Below, one piece after another: positions 37,865 to 46,730 of a DNA stretch of 64,000 nucleotides. This DNA comes from Gammaproteobacteria bacterium. Lineage in GTDB: Bacteria > Pseudomonadota > Gammaproteobacteria > Pseudomonadales > Pseudohongiellaceae. The stretch is taken from NCBI GenBank assembly GCA_029245395.1, contig JAQWPL010000026.1, forward strand, positions 110,044 to 174,043, written 5' to 3'. The notes beneath the pieces were generated by a model. It was not told the origin of the DNA and made no database searches. It worked only from the letters and a program-made list of their open reading frames with translations. The first letter of the stretch is position 1. Every line of letters begins with the position of its first letter. Position numbers and translations under genes: made by a program.

Positions 37865-39550
37865 TTAAAAACCAGCCACTCCGCCGACATTTCTAGGATC
37901 TGAAACTCCTTCAACAAAGTTTTCACCCACAAAAATTGTATTGGCATCGCCTATAGGAAAACGCGAACCGTTCAGGTTTTGATGGCCAATAGCTTGTAAT
38001 GCGCCTGCAACTTCATCGCTTATGGCGCCAATTTCATAACGAACTGTGTTGGGCAGCCATTGATGATGAATACGAGGGCTGGCTACAGCAGCTTCTACCG
38101 ACATTTTATGATCGATGACATTCATTACGACCTGTAGCACGGTGTTGATAATAGTGGAGCCTCCAGGGGAGCCAGTTAACAGTACAGGTTTGCCCTCTTT
38201 AGTTACGATGGTAGGTGTCATTGAACTCAGCATGCGCTTTCCTGGCTGAATTTCATTAGCTACACGGCCAATCAGACCGTAAGAGTTCGGTGTATCCGGT
38301 TTGCTGGAAAAATCATCCATTTCATTGTTCAACAGAAAGCCGGCACCAGGTACGACAATCTTGCTGCCGTATGAGCGATTCAGTGTGGTGGTCACAGAGA
38401 CGGCATTACCGAACTCGTCCATCACTGAATAATGGGTAGTATCAGGACTTTCATTGATCCAGCTGCCAGCTGTAATAGTTGCGCTGTCACCGGCCTGATC
38501 TGGATTAAAGTTGGCAAATCGTTGGCGTGCATACTCTTTGGAAATAAGCCGTTGTGCAGGGACATCCACAAAATCAGGATCACCCAGATGCTCAGCGCGA
38601 TCGGCATACGCGCGGCGCTGGGCTTCAATCATCAGATGCACTGTTTCCTTGGTGCCCCATCCCAGGCTGACAATGTCATAAGGCTCCAGCATATTTAGCA
38701 TTTGCACCAGCAGAACGCCTCCGGAAGAGGGGGCTGGCATCGACCAGACATCAAAACCTCGATAAGTGCTATGTATAGGCTCCCGCCATACTGGCTGATA
38801 GTCTGACAGGTCCTGATGAGTAATCAGGCCATTATTCGCCTGCATATCTGCAACGATTAAATCAGCCACACGGCCCCGATAAAAGCCGTCACGGCCCTGG
38901 TCAGATATGGCTTTCAGGGTAGAAGCTAGATCAGCTTGAAGCCAGCGGTCTCCACTTTCGTAGAGACTACCAGCGTTTGAGAATGTTTGCAGTGACGCTG
39001 GAATGTTTCGGAAATTATTAAATTGGCCGCGAAACTGACCGGCAATATCGTTATTCAGGATAAACCCTTCTTCTGCCAATCGAATGGCTGGTGCTAATAC
39101 CTGCTCTCGACTCAATGAACCATATTTATCCAGGGCTTCAAGAAGCCCGGCTACCGATCCGGGAATTCCAGCGGACTGGTGGCTGTTCAATGCAAGATTG
39201 CTGTCAACATCACCAGCGGCGTCAAGAAACATGTCTCGGGAAGCATCAGCCGGCGCTTTTTCGCGGTAATCAAGGGATAAGGATTCACCATTGGCGAGGG
39301 TTAACACCATAAAACCACCACCGCCCAGATTACCGGCGGAAGGGTAGGTCACCGCAAGGGCAAAACCTGTAGCAACAGCAGCATCAATGGCATTGCCACC
39401 CTGGGCCAGGATATCTCTGCCAACTTCTGAGGACAGCTCTGAGCGCGAAGCTACCATGCCATGGTCACTACGTTCGTATTCCCCTAATGCAATGGAAAAA
39501 GGCAGAATAAATAACAAACAGGCTGTGAAAAAAGTGGAAAGACGTTTCAC
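37865..39550 (-). CDS. ggt: Gamma-glutamyltransferase
   Basis: A 561-aa Ntn-hydrolase precursor that splits glutathione and transfers gamma-glutamyl groups in the periplasm. It has a signal peptide (LFILPFSIALG-E, about 1-23) and VASRSELSSEVGRDILAQGGNAIDAAVA. The autocleavage Thr is in SPDTTHYSVMD near residue 372, and TGSPGGSTIINTVLQ is in the small subunit. The enzyme self-processes at that threonine, which then serves as nucleophile. It is monocistronic and converges on pilZ. Confidence 0.95.
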   Translation of the reverse strand: MKRLSTFFTACLLFILPFSIALGEYERSDHGMVASRSELSSEVGRDILAQGGNAIDAAVATGFALAVTYPSAGNLGGGGFMVLTLANGESLSLDYREKAPADASRDMFLDAAGDVDSNLALNSHQSAGIPGSVAGLLEALDKYGSLSREQVLAPAIRLAEEGFILNNDIAGQFRGQFNNFRNIPASLQTFSNAGSLYESGDRWLQADLASTLKAISDQGRDGFYRGRVADLIVADMQANNGLITHQDLSDYQPVWREPIHSTYRGFDVWSMPAPSSGGVLLVQMLNMLEPYDIVSLGWGTKETVHLMIEAQRRAYADRAEHLGDPDFVDVPAQRLISKEYARQRFANFNPDQAGDSATITAGSWINESPDTTHYSVMDEFGNAVSVTTTLNRSYGSKIVVPGAGFLLNNEMDDFSSKPDTPNSYGLIGRVANEIQPGKRMLSSMTPTIVTKEGKPVLLTGSPGGSTIINTVLQVVMNVIDHKMSVEAAVASPRIHHQWLPNTVRYEIGAISDEVAGALQAIGHQNLNGSRFPIGDANTIFVGENFVEGVSDPRNVGGVAGF

Positions 39551-39619
39551 TGAGATTCCGTGTTAACTGATGTATGAGTATTGGATTTTAGCAAAAAACC
39601 GGGGATGAAAGTGAACCGA

Positions 39620-40246
39620 TCACGCTGACACGACTATTTTCCTGAACGTGAGATTAATTCTGCCTGTTGTGATACCCGGCTGCTTGGGAATCTGATGTTT
39701 CCAGAATTGCTGCATCCCTTTGCCCATCACTAACAGGCTGCCATTGGACAGCTCACAAGAGGATTTGGGGAGCTTATTATTCAGATGTTTTAGATCAAAG
39801 CGGCGAGAAGTGCCCAGACTCAAAGAAGCAATTATAGGTTTTTCGCCAAGCTCATTCTCATCATCACTGTGCCAGGCTACGCTATCGTTTCCGTCGCGGT
39901 AATAATTAAGGAGTACTGAATTGAATTCAGTCTGGCAGCAATCAGCAACCTTTTCTTTAAGATTCGTCAGTAACGGGGTCCAGGGCAGGGGGTTTAAGGC
40001 CAGGCCTGAGTAACCGTAATTGCTGCGCTTGTTTCCATACCAGGCCTGTAGCCTGGGAACAGGTACTATTTTGCCAGCAAATTTCAGGCTGTCATGACGC
40101 CATGGAGTCTCATGCACTAGTTGAATAAAGTTGGAGTCGGCCTCACTGGTTTCAAGAAATCCTGGATAAAAAAGAATTTCAGCATCCGGCAGGAAAAGTT
40201 TTTCTGGCTTGGCGGCTTCCTGCCCTATGGCAAATGAGATCTGCAT
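39620..40246 (-). CDS. AlkB-like 2-oxoglutarate/Fe(II)-dependent dioxygenase
   Basis: A 208-aa member of the AlkB family. Iron ligands: HSDDE (H near 124, D two later) and the distal histidine of FWKHQIPK. The 2-oxoglutarate arginines are in TTGRINLTFRK. NYYRDGNDSVAWHSDDE and PIIASLSLG with RRFDLKH match bacterial/ALKBH2-3-type DNA dealkylation enzymes more than E. coli AlkB itself. It is preceded by a gene-free gap and followed by ggt in the same direction. Confidence 0.9.
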   Translation of the reverse strand: MQISFAIGQEAAKPEKLFLPDAEILFYPGFLETSEADSNFIQLVHETPWRHDSLKFAGKIVPVPRLQAWYGNKRSNYGYSGLALNPLPWTPLLTNLKEKVADCCQTEFNSVLLNYYRDGNDSVAWHSDDENELGEKPIIASLSLGTSRRFDLKHLNNKLPKSSCELSNGSLLVMGKGMQQFWKHQIPKQPGITTGRINLTFRKIVVSA

Positions 40247-40318
40247 TGGAAAATGCTACAAAAAAGGAGGTTTTGCTGACATAGATTCGAACAGCAGTTT
40301 AGATGTAGCTGGAATAGC

Positions 40319-40690
40319 TTATCCAAGCAATTCTAGTAACGCCTGTTTTTTCTCATCAGGTAGATTCTGAAGTCTTTTCGTCAACTCATCAGCAGGGGAG
40401 TTACCCGAAGTGTCTGCTGCGGCCATCGCTGCAGCTATATCGTTAGTCAAATCTTGGCCTGAATCACTGAGGTGCTGCTGGATATGTTGTTCCAGAACCA
40501 TAATAATCTTGGAATTCATGCTGCGGCGGTTGTTTTCTGACAGGTGTTTGATTTTCTTTCGAAGCCCTTTAGGCAAGCGAATCACAAATTTTTCTATGAG
40601 TGCAGGGCCGCTCTTGTGTTCGGTGCCTTGGTCTTGCATAAGTTTAGTATCGTATGGAGAACCTGGGTTTGTGCCTTTATAATCGATCAT
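40319..40690 (-). CDS. Arc-like ribbon-helix-helix DNA-binding protein
   Basis: A 123-aa protein with a ribbon-helix-helix core at about residues 33-72: FVIRLPKGLRKKIKHLSENNRRSMNSKIIMVLE, quoted here in parts as FVIRLPKGL and NRRSMNSKIIMVLE, the Arc pattern. A C-terminal tail ends in a helix, PDEKKQALLELLG. It is probably an autoregulatory repressor; targets are unknown. It is divergent from the glutathione reductase gene and could act on that 230-base gap. Confidence 0.72.
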   Translation of the reverse strand: MIDYKGTNPGSPYDTKLMQDQGTEHKSGPALIEKFVIRLPKGLRKKIKHLSENNRRSMNSKIIMVLEQHIQQHLSDSGQDLTNDIAAAMAAADTSGNSPADELTKRLQNLPDEKKQALLELLG

Positions 40691-40839
40691 TTTTCATCCT
40701 TACTTTTCATCCATTTCCGTTTCCATTTCTGTTTATTTTATTCCTTTGCACTTGTGTAGAATGACCAAGCAGGCAGAACATCTAAGAAACAGCGCAAATG
40801 TAATAAACCTTTCGAAAACAAATAGGTATGTTTTTGCCG

Positions 40840-40866
40840 GGCATTCCGTCACGGAATTGCCTTTTT
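40840..40866 (+). terminator. Terminator-like hairpin upstream of gor
   Basis: GGCATTCCG (40840-40848) pairs with CGGAATTGCC (40852-40861) with one bulged T, and TTTTT follows. No plus-strand gene precedes it. It ends 54 bases before the gor start, so it may be a leader attenuator or the end of a short non-coding transcript. Confidence 0.5.
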
Positions 40867-40919
40867 ACATAATGTGATCTAGATCTAAATTTTCACTCAG
40901 TTCTATGCTAGGAATCCAT

Positions 40920-42263
40920 ATGGATCAATTTGATTTGTTTATCATCGGCGCAGGATCAGGCGGCGTCAGGGCTGCACGTATGGCGGCCAGTTATGGCGCT
41001 AAAGTCGCCATTGCTGAAGATCGTTATATGGGAGGAACTTGTGTCAATGTGGGCTGTGTACCCAAAAAACTATACTCCTATGCGGCGCACTACCGATACG
41101 ATTTTATTGATAGTAAAGGTTTTGGCTGGAATTCGGACATACCCGAATTTGACTGGAACCAGCTCAGGGATAACAAAATAATCGAAATATCCCGGTTAAA
41201 CGGTATCTATGATGATTTACTGGAAAACTCAGGTGTCACTGTCTTTAAAGGCAAAGCGACTATCAAGGACAAACATACTGTCTTGGTCAACGAATCGGAA
41301 ATCAGCACTAAGCATTTATTGATCGCTACTGGGGGATGGCCCTTTGTGCCCGAATTTCCAGGGTGTGAACTAGCTGTCACCTCTAATGAAATATTTGATC
41401 TGCCTGTTTTCCCTAAACGCATATTAATAGTGGGGGGTGGTTATATTGCCGTTGAATTTGCCGGCATTTTTGCAGGCCTGGGCTCAGAAACCACGTTGTC
41501 CTACAGAGGTGAAATTCCGCTGAAAAACTTCGACAAGGATGTACGAAACACCCTTTTTCTGGAAAGTCAACATCATATGACTATGCTTATGAGTAGCAAT
41601 GTTTCTTCAATCAGCCAAATAGAGGATGGCCTGGAGGTTACCTTCAAAGAAGGCAATTCACTGGTTGTAGACACTGTGCTTTATGCTACAGGTCGTAAGG
41701 CCAAAACTGAGGGCCTTGGACTCGAAAATCTTGATGTAAAGACTCGGGCTAACGGCTCTATCGAAGTAAATGAGTATTTCGAAACAGCTGAACCAGGCGT
41801 TTTTGCCCTCGGAGATGTAATAGGGCGGGTTGCCCTGACGCCGGTTGCCATCGCTGAAGGCATGGTTCTGGCATCAAATCTGTTTAACGACACAAAACAA
41901 GTACTTGAATACAGCCTTATCCCTACCGCTGTATTCAGCCACCCCAATATAGGGACAGTTGGGCTCACAGAAGCTGAAGCGAGGGAGAAATACGCCGATA
42001 TCGAAATATTTGAGAGTGACTTCAGGCATCTGAAACATACCTTATCGGGTAATAACGAGCGTACTTATATGAAAATCCTGGTGGACAAGGATTCCAGAAT
42101 AGTTCTTGGCACCCATATGCTAGGTACTGACGCCGGTGAGATCATCCAGGGATTCGCCGTAGCAATGCAATGTGGACTGACAAAAGAACAATTGGATAGC
42201 ACGATTGGTATTCATCCGACTGCGGCTGAGGAGTTTGTCACTATGCGGCAGGAAAGGGCATGA
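40920..42263 (+). CDS. gor: Glutathione-disulfide reductase
   Basis: A 447-aa NADPH-dependent flavoenzyme that restores reduced glutathione. It has FAD-binding DLFIIGAGSGGVRAARMAA and the redox pair in GGTCVNVGCVPKK (residues about 40-53). It also has the NADPH site VGGGYIAVEFAG and the C-terminal catalytic HPTAAEE. I use ATG 40920 with AGGA six bases before it; an ATG at 40905 would add five residues. The same window encodes gamma-glutamyltransferase nearby. Confidence 0.94.
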   Translation: MDQFDLFIIGAGSGGVRAARMAASYGAKVAIAEDRYMGGTCVNVGCVPKKLYSYAAHYRYDFIDSKGFGWNSDIPEFDWNQLRDNKIIEISRLNGIYDDLLENSGVTVFKGKATIKDKHTVLVNESEISTKHLLIATGGWPFVPEFPGCELAVTSNEIFDLPVFPKRILIVGGGYIAVEFAGIFAGLGSETTLSYRGEIPLKNFDKDVRNTLFLESQHHMTMLMSSNVSSISQIEDGLEVTFKEGNSLVVDTVLYATGRKAKTEGLGLENLDVKTRANGSIEVNEYFETAEPGVFALGDVIGRVALTPVAIAEGMVLASNLFNDTKQVLEYSLIPTAVFSHPNIGTVGLTEAEAREKYADIEIFESDFRHLKHTLSGNNERTYMKILVDKDSRIVLGTHMLGTDAGEIIQGFAVAMQCGLTKEQLDSTIGIHPTAAEEFVTMRQERA

Positions 42264-42310
42264 AATTATCCATTTATTGAACCTGAATCATGAGCTTATA
42301 TACATCTTCT

Positions 42311-42344
42311 ATTATTTCCGGTAATCTTTATTACCGGAAATAAT
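42311..42344. terminator. Perfect 15-bp palindromic hairpin downstream of gor
   Basis: ATTATTTCCGGTAAT, CTTT, ATTACCGGAAATAAT: a perfect 15-base-pair stem with a 4-base loop, 48 bases after gor. It lacks a T run on either side, so it may be a transcript-end structure or a recombination or protein-binding site. It lies between gor and the lone recombinase gene. Confidence 0.6.
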
Positions 42345-42522
42345 AAGATGGGCAAATTAAGAGCTAAAGTAACCATATATTTAGCCCTATTAATAACTTA
42401 GCTCACATAGTTAAAATTGATATAAATAATAGATTTCACCTATTTCAGGATCTAGCGGCCTTTTCCATACGAATGAATTCCAACTATCATTAATATTATT
42501 ATTTAAAATATCAGAATTATTT

Positions 42523-43743
42523 ATGTTACTGATTAACCCTCCCACAGCATTTTTCGACACTTTGGAGGAAATGCAGAATCCCTACAAAAACAGAATCTCT
42601 TCGCTGGAACACTTGGTGGATGATGAACCAGACAATGCGATTGCAGATTATCAATATGCCAGCGAGTTTCTGTATTCATACCGTGGTAGTCCCGATACAT
42701 TTTCTACCTATAGACGTGAAATTGAGCATTTCCTGCACTGGTGTTGGTTAGTAGCCAAAAAGTCACTACAAACTGTACGCCGGGAAGATATTGAGGGGTA
42801 TGTAGAATTTGCCAAAAATCCACCCAAAAACTGGATTGGTGAGAAAAATGTCTCCAGATTTGAGCTGAAAAACGGTGAAAGGGTGCCCAACCCTGAATGG
42901 CGACCCTATGTAACGCAGAGTAAAAATAGTACGCAAGCCCCCTATTTCCTGTCCCAAAGCGGTATTCAGAGCATTTTTGCTGTCCTCAGTAGTTTTTGTA
43001 ATTACCTCATCCAGGAGGAATATCTGGAATCCAATCCCGTTGCCCAGATACGTCAAAAAGGTAAGTTTCTGCGTAAATCCCAGGCCAGCAAACCTATTCG
43101 CCGGCTTTCCCAATTACAATGGACCTATGTCCTTAAAACTACTGAAAAAATGGCTAATAAAGAGAAATTGCATGAACGCAGTCTTTTTATAATGAATGCC
43201 CTGTTTGGGATGTACCTGAGAATATCGGAATTAGTGGAAACCACTCGCTGGACTCCGCAAATGGGGGACTTTGAGCGTGATATGGAAGGTAACTGGTGGT
43301 TCAGGACAGTAGGTAAAGGCAATAAAGAACGGCAGATATCAGTAAGCGATGCCATGCTGCAAGCCCTGAAACGTTATCGACAGGCAAGAGGGCTGTCAGA
43401 CCTACCCTCTCCTGGTGAATACACGCCTCTCGTGTACAAAGCACGGGGCCAGGGTGGCATAGCCAGTACCAGACAAATTCGCAGTATAGTTCAGGACTGT
43501 TTTGACAGGGCTGAACAAGCCCTGCGTCAGGATGGTCATCTTGAAGAAGCTAATCAACTAAAACCAGCAACAGTCCACTGGCTGCGACATACTGGTATAT
43601 CCGAAGATGTTAAAACCCGTCCAAGAGAACATGTCCGCGACGATGCAGGCCATGGTTCCAGCGCTATTACCGACCGCTACATTGATGTGGAGTTACATGA
43701 ACGCCATGCCAGTGCCAGGAAGAAACGTATAAAACCGGATTAA
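42523..43743 (+). CDS. Tyrosine recombinase/integrase (stand-alone)
   Basis: A 406-aa site-specific recombinase. The N-terminal core-binding (SAM-like) domain is FLYSYRGSPDTFSTYRREIEHFLHW in outline (first part from residue 48). The catalytic domain has Arg in MYLRISELVE, HWLRHTG (H352, R355), GHGSS and the nucleophile Y386 in TDRYIDVE. It is longer than XerC/D. No excisionase, phage or transposon genes are adjacent. It could be a remnant of an integrative element or a domesticated recombinase. It is followed by the tail-specific protease gene. Confidence 0.85.
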   Translation: MLLINPPTAFFDTLEEMQNPYKNRISSLEHLVDDEPDNAIADYQYASEFLYSYRGSPDTFSTYRREIEHFLHWCWLVAKKSLQTVRREDIEGYVEFAKNPPKNWIGEKNVSRFELKNGERVPNPEWRPYVTQSKNSTQAPYFLSQSGIQSIFAVLSSFCNYLIQEEYLESNPVAQIRQKGKFLRKSQASKPIRRLSQLQWTYVLKTTEKMANKEKLHERSLFIMNALFGMYLRISELVETTRWTPQMGDFERDMEGNWWFRTVGKGNKERQISVSDAMLQALKRYRQARGLSDLPSPGEYTPLVYKARGQGGIASTRQIRSIVQDCFDRAEQALRQDGHLEEANQLKPATVHWLRHTGISEDVKTRPREHVRDDAGHGSSAITDRYIDVELHERHASARKKRIKPD

Positions 43744-43957
43744 TGCCTGCCTAACCAAGGCATCGGTAGTTTTGAAGGCGTTTTGACCTCTTAACAGAAA
43801 CTGAAGAACCTTTGCATTTTTTTACCCAATTTCAGGGATATGATAGTAAGATGATTCGTAATCTCCAGCCGACTCAATGTCAGTCAGATTGCGAGCAGAG
43901 TGCAAGCAGAGTGCAGGTGAATTTTTAATACAAACAGTTATTTAAGGCAGTCTTATC

Positions 43958-46174
43958 ATGCAAGGTAAATTTTTCAGGTTACCCAACAGGTTTTGGAAAA
44001 CAGCAATGCTGCTATTAGCTGTCCTGGGGCTTAATTATAGTATCGGCTTTTCTGGTATCCAGGCCCAACAGCCCCTCTATCTCCCGGCAGAAATACCTCT
44101 GGATGTTGAGGTTATTTATAAGGAACTCATTCCTGCAACTGATTACTCGGAAACAACCCAGGATATTATTCGTCAGATGACCCGAAATCATTTTTCCGAA
44201 ATCATATTTGATGATGAATTCTCTACTACCCTTTTGGACAGTTTTATCAAAACCCTTGATGGCTCCAGAATTTATTTTACTCAAGCCGACATTGATGAAT
44301 TCGAGCAATTCCGCACTACCCTGGACGACTTGCTCCAGGAAGGCGATATCGCTTTTGGCTACCTGATATTCAACCGCTACCGTGAAAGACTCATGGACAG
44401 GCTGGTCTATTCTTTACAACGAATTGAGGAAGATTCCTCCGATTTCGATTTTACTATTGATGAATTCATCATTACAGATCGCACTGAAGTTACCTGGGCA
44501 GCTAATGAATCTGAACTTGTAGATCTCTGGCGCAAACGGGTTAAAAGCAGCGTGTTGTCAATGAAACTGGATGATGACGAAAAAGAGATGCAGGAAATTC
44601 GCGAGGATCTAAGCGAACGTTACCGTTCTCAGCTAAGTCAGGTGCTAAAAACCAACGGTCTTGATGTATACCAGCGCTACATGGATGCCATGACAATGGC
44701 ATTTGATCCGCACACTCAGTACTACGCACCCAGGGCGGCGGAAAATTTCAACATGAGCATGCGCCTATCATTAGAGGGCATTGGCGCAGTCCTGACGACA
44801 GAAAATGAATTTACCAAGGTGGTCAGTATTGTCAGTGGCGGGCCTGCAGATCTTGGCGGTGAATTGCAACCTGCTGACCGCATTGCTGGTGTTGCCCAGG
44901 GTGATATGCCCTATATGGATGTCACTGGCTGGCGTGTTGATGATGTAGTGCAATTAATTCGTGGTGAAAAAGGCTCAGTCGTAAGATTGAATATACTGCC
45001 CGCCGGTTCTTCTTTGGAGCAAAAGGAAATCAGTATTACCCGTGATACGGTCAAGCTTGAAGAACAGTCTGCGAAAAAGGAAATCGTAGAAGTGGAATAC
45101 GAGGGTGAGACTCATCGCATTGGTGTTATTGATTTGCCTACATTCTATATAGATTTTGAAGCTCTGCAGCGACGCGATCCAGATTATCGTAGCAGTACAC
45201 GTGACGTACAAAGACTGCTAAATGAATTGAAAGAGGAAGGCGTCGAAGGTGTGGTGGTTGATTTACGCAGGAATGGTGGAGGCTCGCTTTCTGAGGCAAA
45301 TTCATTAGTCGGTTTATTTATCCGTCGTGGTCCTACCGTCCAGGTACGAGATGCTGAAGGCAACAATATTGTTCAGGGCGATCCTGATCCCGAAATAATC
45401 TATGACGGTCCTTTGGCAGTTTTGGTTAACCGCCTGAGTGCTTCGGCTTCTGAAATTTTTGCCGGTGCTATTCAGGATTATCAACGCGGGCTTGTTCTTG
45501 GCAGCCAGACATTCGGCAAAGGAACCGTCCAGGAATTAGTAGGTCTGGGTGAAGGACAAATGAAAATTACTCGTGCCAAGTTCTATAGAATTTCCGGGGA
45601 AAGCACACAGCACAAAGGTGTTACACCTGACATTGTATTTCCAGACCTTTATGATGCTGCTGAGGATATCGGTGAAAGTGCATTGCCTACTGCCCTGCCC
45701 TGGGACACCATCGAGCCGAACTATTACCGCCCCTACACTGATTTGAAATCTGTTATTCCGTCGCTGACATCTCTTCATGAGACCAGATTGACTGGCGATC
45801 CTGATTTCAACTTCATTGAAGCGCAGATTGCACGGTCTCTAGAAAACAGGGAAAAGAACCAGTTGACTATCAATGAGGCAGCACTTCTCGAAGAACGCGC
45901 TGAATCAGACCAGTGGCGGTTGCAAATCACCAATGCCAGACGTGTTGCTAAAGATCAGGACCCGTTCGCTTCAGTGGAAGCTATGGACGAGGATTCAGAT
46001 AGTGACGAGGATGAAGTGGCGCAAAATAATGCTGGTGCAGATCCTGTAGGGCCTGAAGAGCGGATTAGGCAAGGCGAAGAGAATGCTGATCCCTACCTGT
46101 TGGAAAGCGGTAAAATTCTTATGGATTTGATTGAGTTGCAAAATGAGCAAGTCACTTTGGCTTTGCAGCAGTAG
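43958..46174 (+). CDS. prc: Tail-specific (carboxy-terminal processing) protease
   Basis: A 738-aa periplasmic protease that degrades or trims proteins from their C-termini. It has an N-terminal signal-like hydrophobic stretch (about 12-37), an N-terminal domain with HYSDPHTQY-type FDPHTQYYAPRA near residue 250, and a PDZ domain (SLEGIGAVL onward). The Ser-Lys dyad is in LSASASEIFAGAI and TFGKGTVQ. The length matches E. coli Prc (682 aa) with a longer acidic tail. A strong terminator follows. Confidence 0.94.
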   Translation: MQGKFFRLPNRFWKTAMLLLAVLGLNYSIGFSGIQAQQPLYLPAEIPLDVEVIYKELIPATDYSETTQDIIRQMTRNHFSEIIFDDEFSTTLLDSFIKTLDGSRIYFTQADIDEFEQFRTTLDDLLQEGDIAFGYLIFNRYRERLMDRLVYSLQRIEEDSSDFDFTIDEFIITDRTEVTWAANESELVDLWRKRVKSSVLSMKLDDDEKEMQEIREDLSERYRSQLSQVLKTNGLDVYQRYMDAMTMAFDPHTQYYAPRAAENFNMSMRLSLEGIGAVLTTENEFTKVVSIVSGGPADLGGELQPADRIAGVAQGDMPYMDVTGWRVDDVVQLIRGEKGSVVRLNILPAGSSLEQKEISITRDTVKLEEQSAKKEIVEVEYEGETHRIGVIDLPTFYIDFEALQRRDPDYRSSTRDVQRLLNELKEEGVEGVVVDLRRNGGGSLSEANSLVGLFIRRGPTVQVRDAEGNNIVQGDPDPEIIYDGPLAVLVNRLSASASEIFAGAIQDYQRGLVLGSQTFGKGTVQELVGLGEGQMKITRAKFYRISGESTQHKGVTPDIVFPDLYDAAEDIGESALPTALPWDTIEPNYYRPYTDLKSVIPSLTSLHETRLTGDPDFNFIEAQIARSLENREKNQLTINEAALLEERAESDQWRLQITNARRVAKDQDPFASVEAMDEDSDSDEDEVAQNNAGADPVGPEERIRQGEENADPYLLESGKILMDLIELQNEQVTLALQQ

Positions 46175-46196
46175 TTTTTTTGTTTGGATTTACTGA

Positions 46197-46219
46197 AGGC
46201 GCTTTTCGGCGCCTTTTTT
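46197..46219 (+). terminator. Rho-independent terminator after prc
   Basis: AGGCGC (46197-46202), TTTTCG loop, GCGCCT and a run of six T. It lies 22 bases after the prc stop codon. Confidence 0.85.
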
Positions 46220-46259
46220 GTTTTGGGTTACTGATTAACTAGTGAGAATGGAGAAGATT

Positions 46260-46400
46260 TCCATCAACTCCTTCGGAGTTGAGGAGAGATAGATTCGTAC
46301 ACTGCTGCGCAGGAGTACGAACCGCTACGCGGCGCGCTCGTAAAGCGCAGGTCCTGCGCACCTGGAAAACGGTGCTGGTCGAACTAAGAGTTCTAATCGT
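46260..46400. repeat. Hairpin-rich stretch beside tRNA-Ser
   Basis: About 140 bases with several clean inverted repeats: CAACTCC/GGAGTTG (46265-46281), CGTAC/GTACG (46296-46319) and GCGCAGG/CCTGCGC (46345-46359). GAGGAGAGAT at 46281-46290 also occurs in the 3' end of the neighbouring tRNA gene (46463-46472). No open frame is convincing. It may be a tRNA-derived remnant, a repeat-family element or a structured RNA. Confidence 0.45.
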
Positions 46401-46420
46401 CATCCGCCTTCGGAGTAAAT

Positions 46421-46449
46421 AAAAAACCCCGGTATTACCGGGGTTTTTT
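46421..46449. terminator. Bidirectional terminator between hairpin region and tRNA-Ser
   Basis: AAAAAACCCCGGTA pairs with TACCGGGGTTTTTT around one central base. It lies 5 bases past the CCA end of the minus-strand tRNA gene, so it ends the tRNA transcript, and the symmetric A/T runs allow action both ways. Confidence 0.88.
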
Positions 46450-46454
46450 ATTTA

Positions 46455-46545
46455 TGGCGGAGGAGGAGAGATTCGAACTCTCGATAAGCTATTAACCTAT
46501 GCCGGTTTTCAAGACCGGTGCATTCAACCGCTCTGCCACCCCTCC
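46455..46545 (-). tRNA. tRNA-Ser (anticodon UGA)
   Basis: Read on the minus strand, the gene begins GGAGGGGTGGCAGAGCGG and ends with an encoded CCA. The anticodon stem CCGGT/ACCGG encloses CTTGAAA, giving anticodon TGA (serine, codon UCA). The 7-base acceptor stem pairs with one G-U, the long variable arm typical of type II tRNA-Ser is present, and the T-arm contains GTTCGAATC. Length is 91 nt. Confidence 0.97.
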
Positions 46546-46730
46546 GGAAAAGTGGTGAATCTTACCTTAATCCCTGTCTCAGTCAACCGGAATAATGGCC
46601 CTTCCCTTACCCTGAAACTTCTTGCTTTTAGTTACGGTCTAAGTATGATGAACGCATTGATTTTTGGGGCTTTATCCCCATATATGACCTAATTAGTGAA
46701 ATTACTGTTAATAGATTTTGGAGATGAAAA

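Noticed and set aside
42523..43743. Integron integrase (IntI)
   Set aside because: I see no IntI-type extra patch, no attI or cassette array beside it, and it lies far from the attC-like sites.
46281..46320. A second tRNA gene beside tRNA-Ser
   Set aside because: Only a short match to the tRNA 3' part; no full cloverleaf, acceptor stem or anticodon could be drawn.
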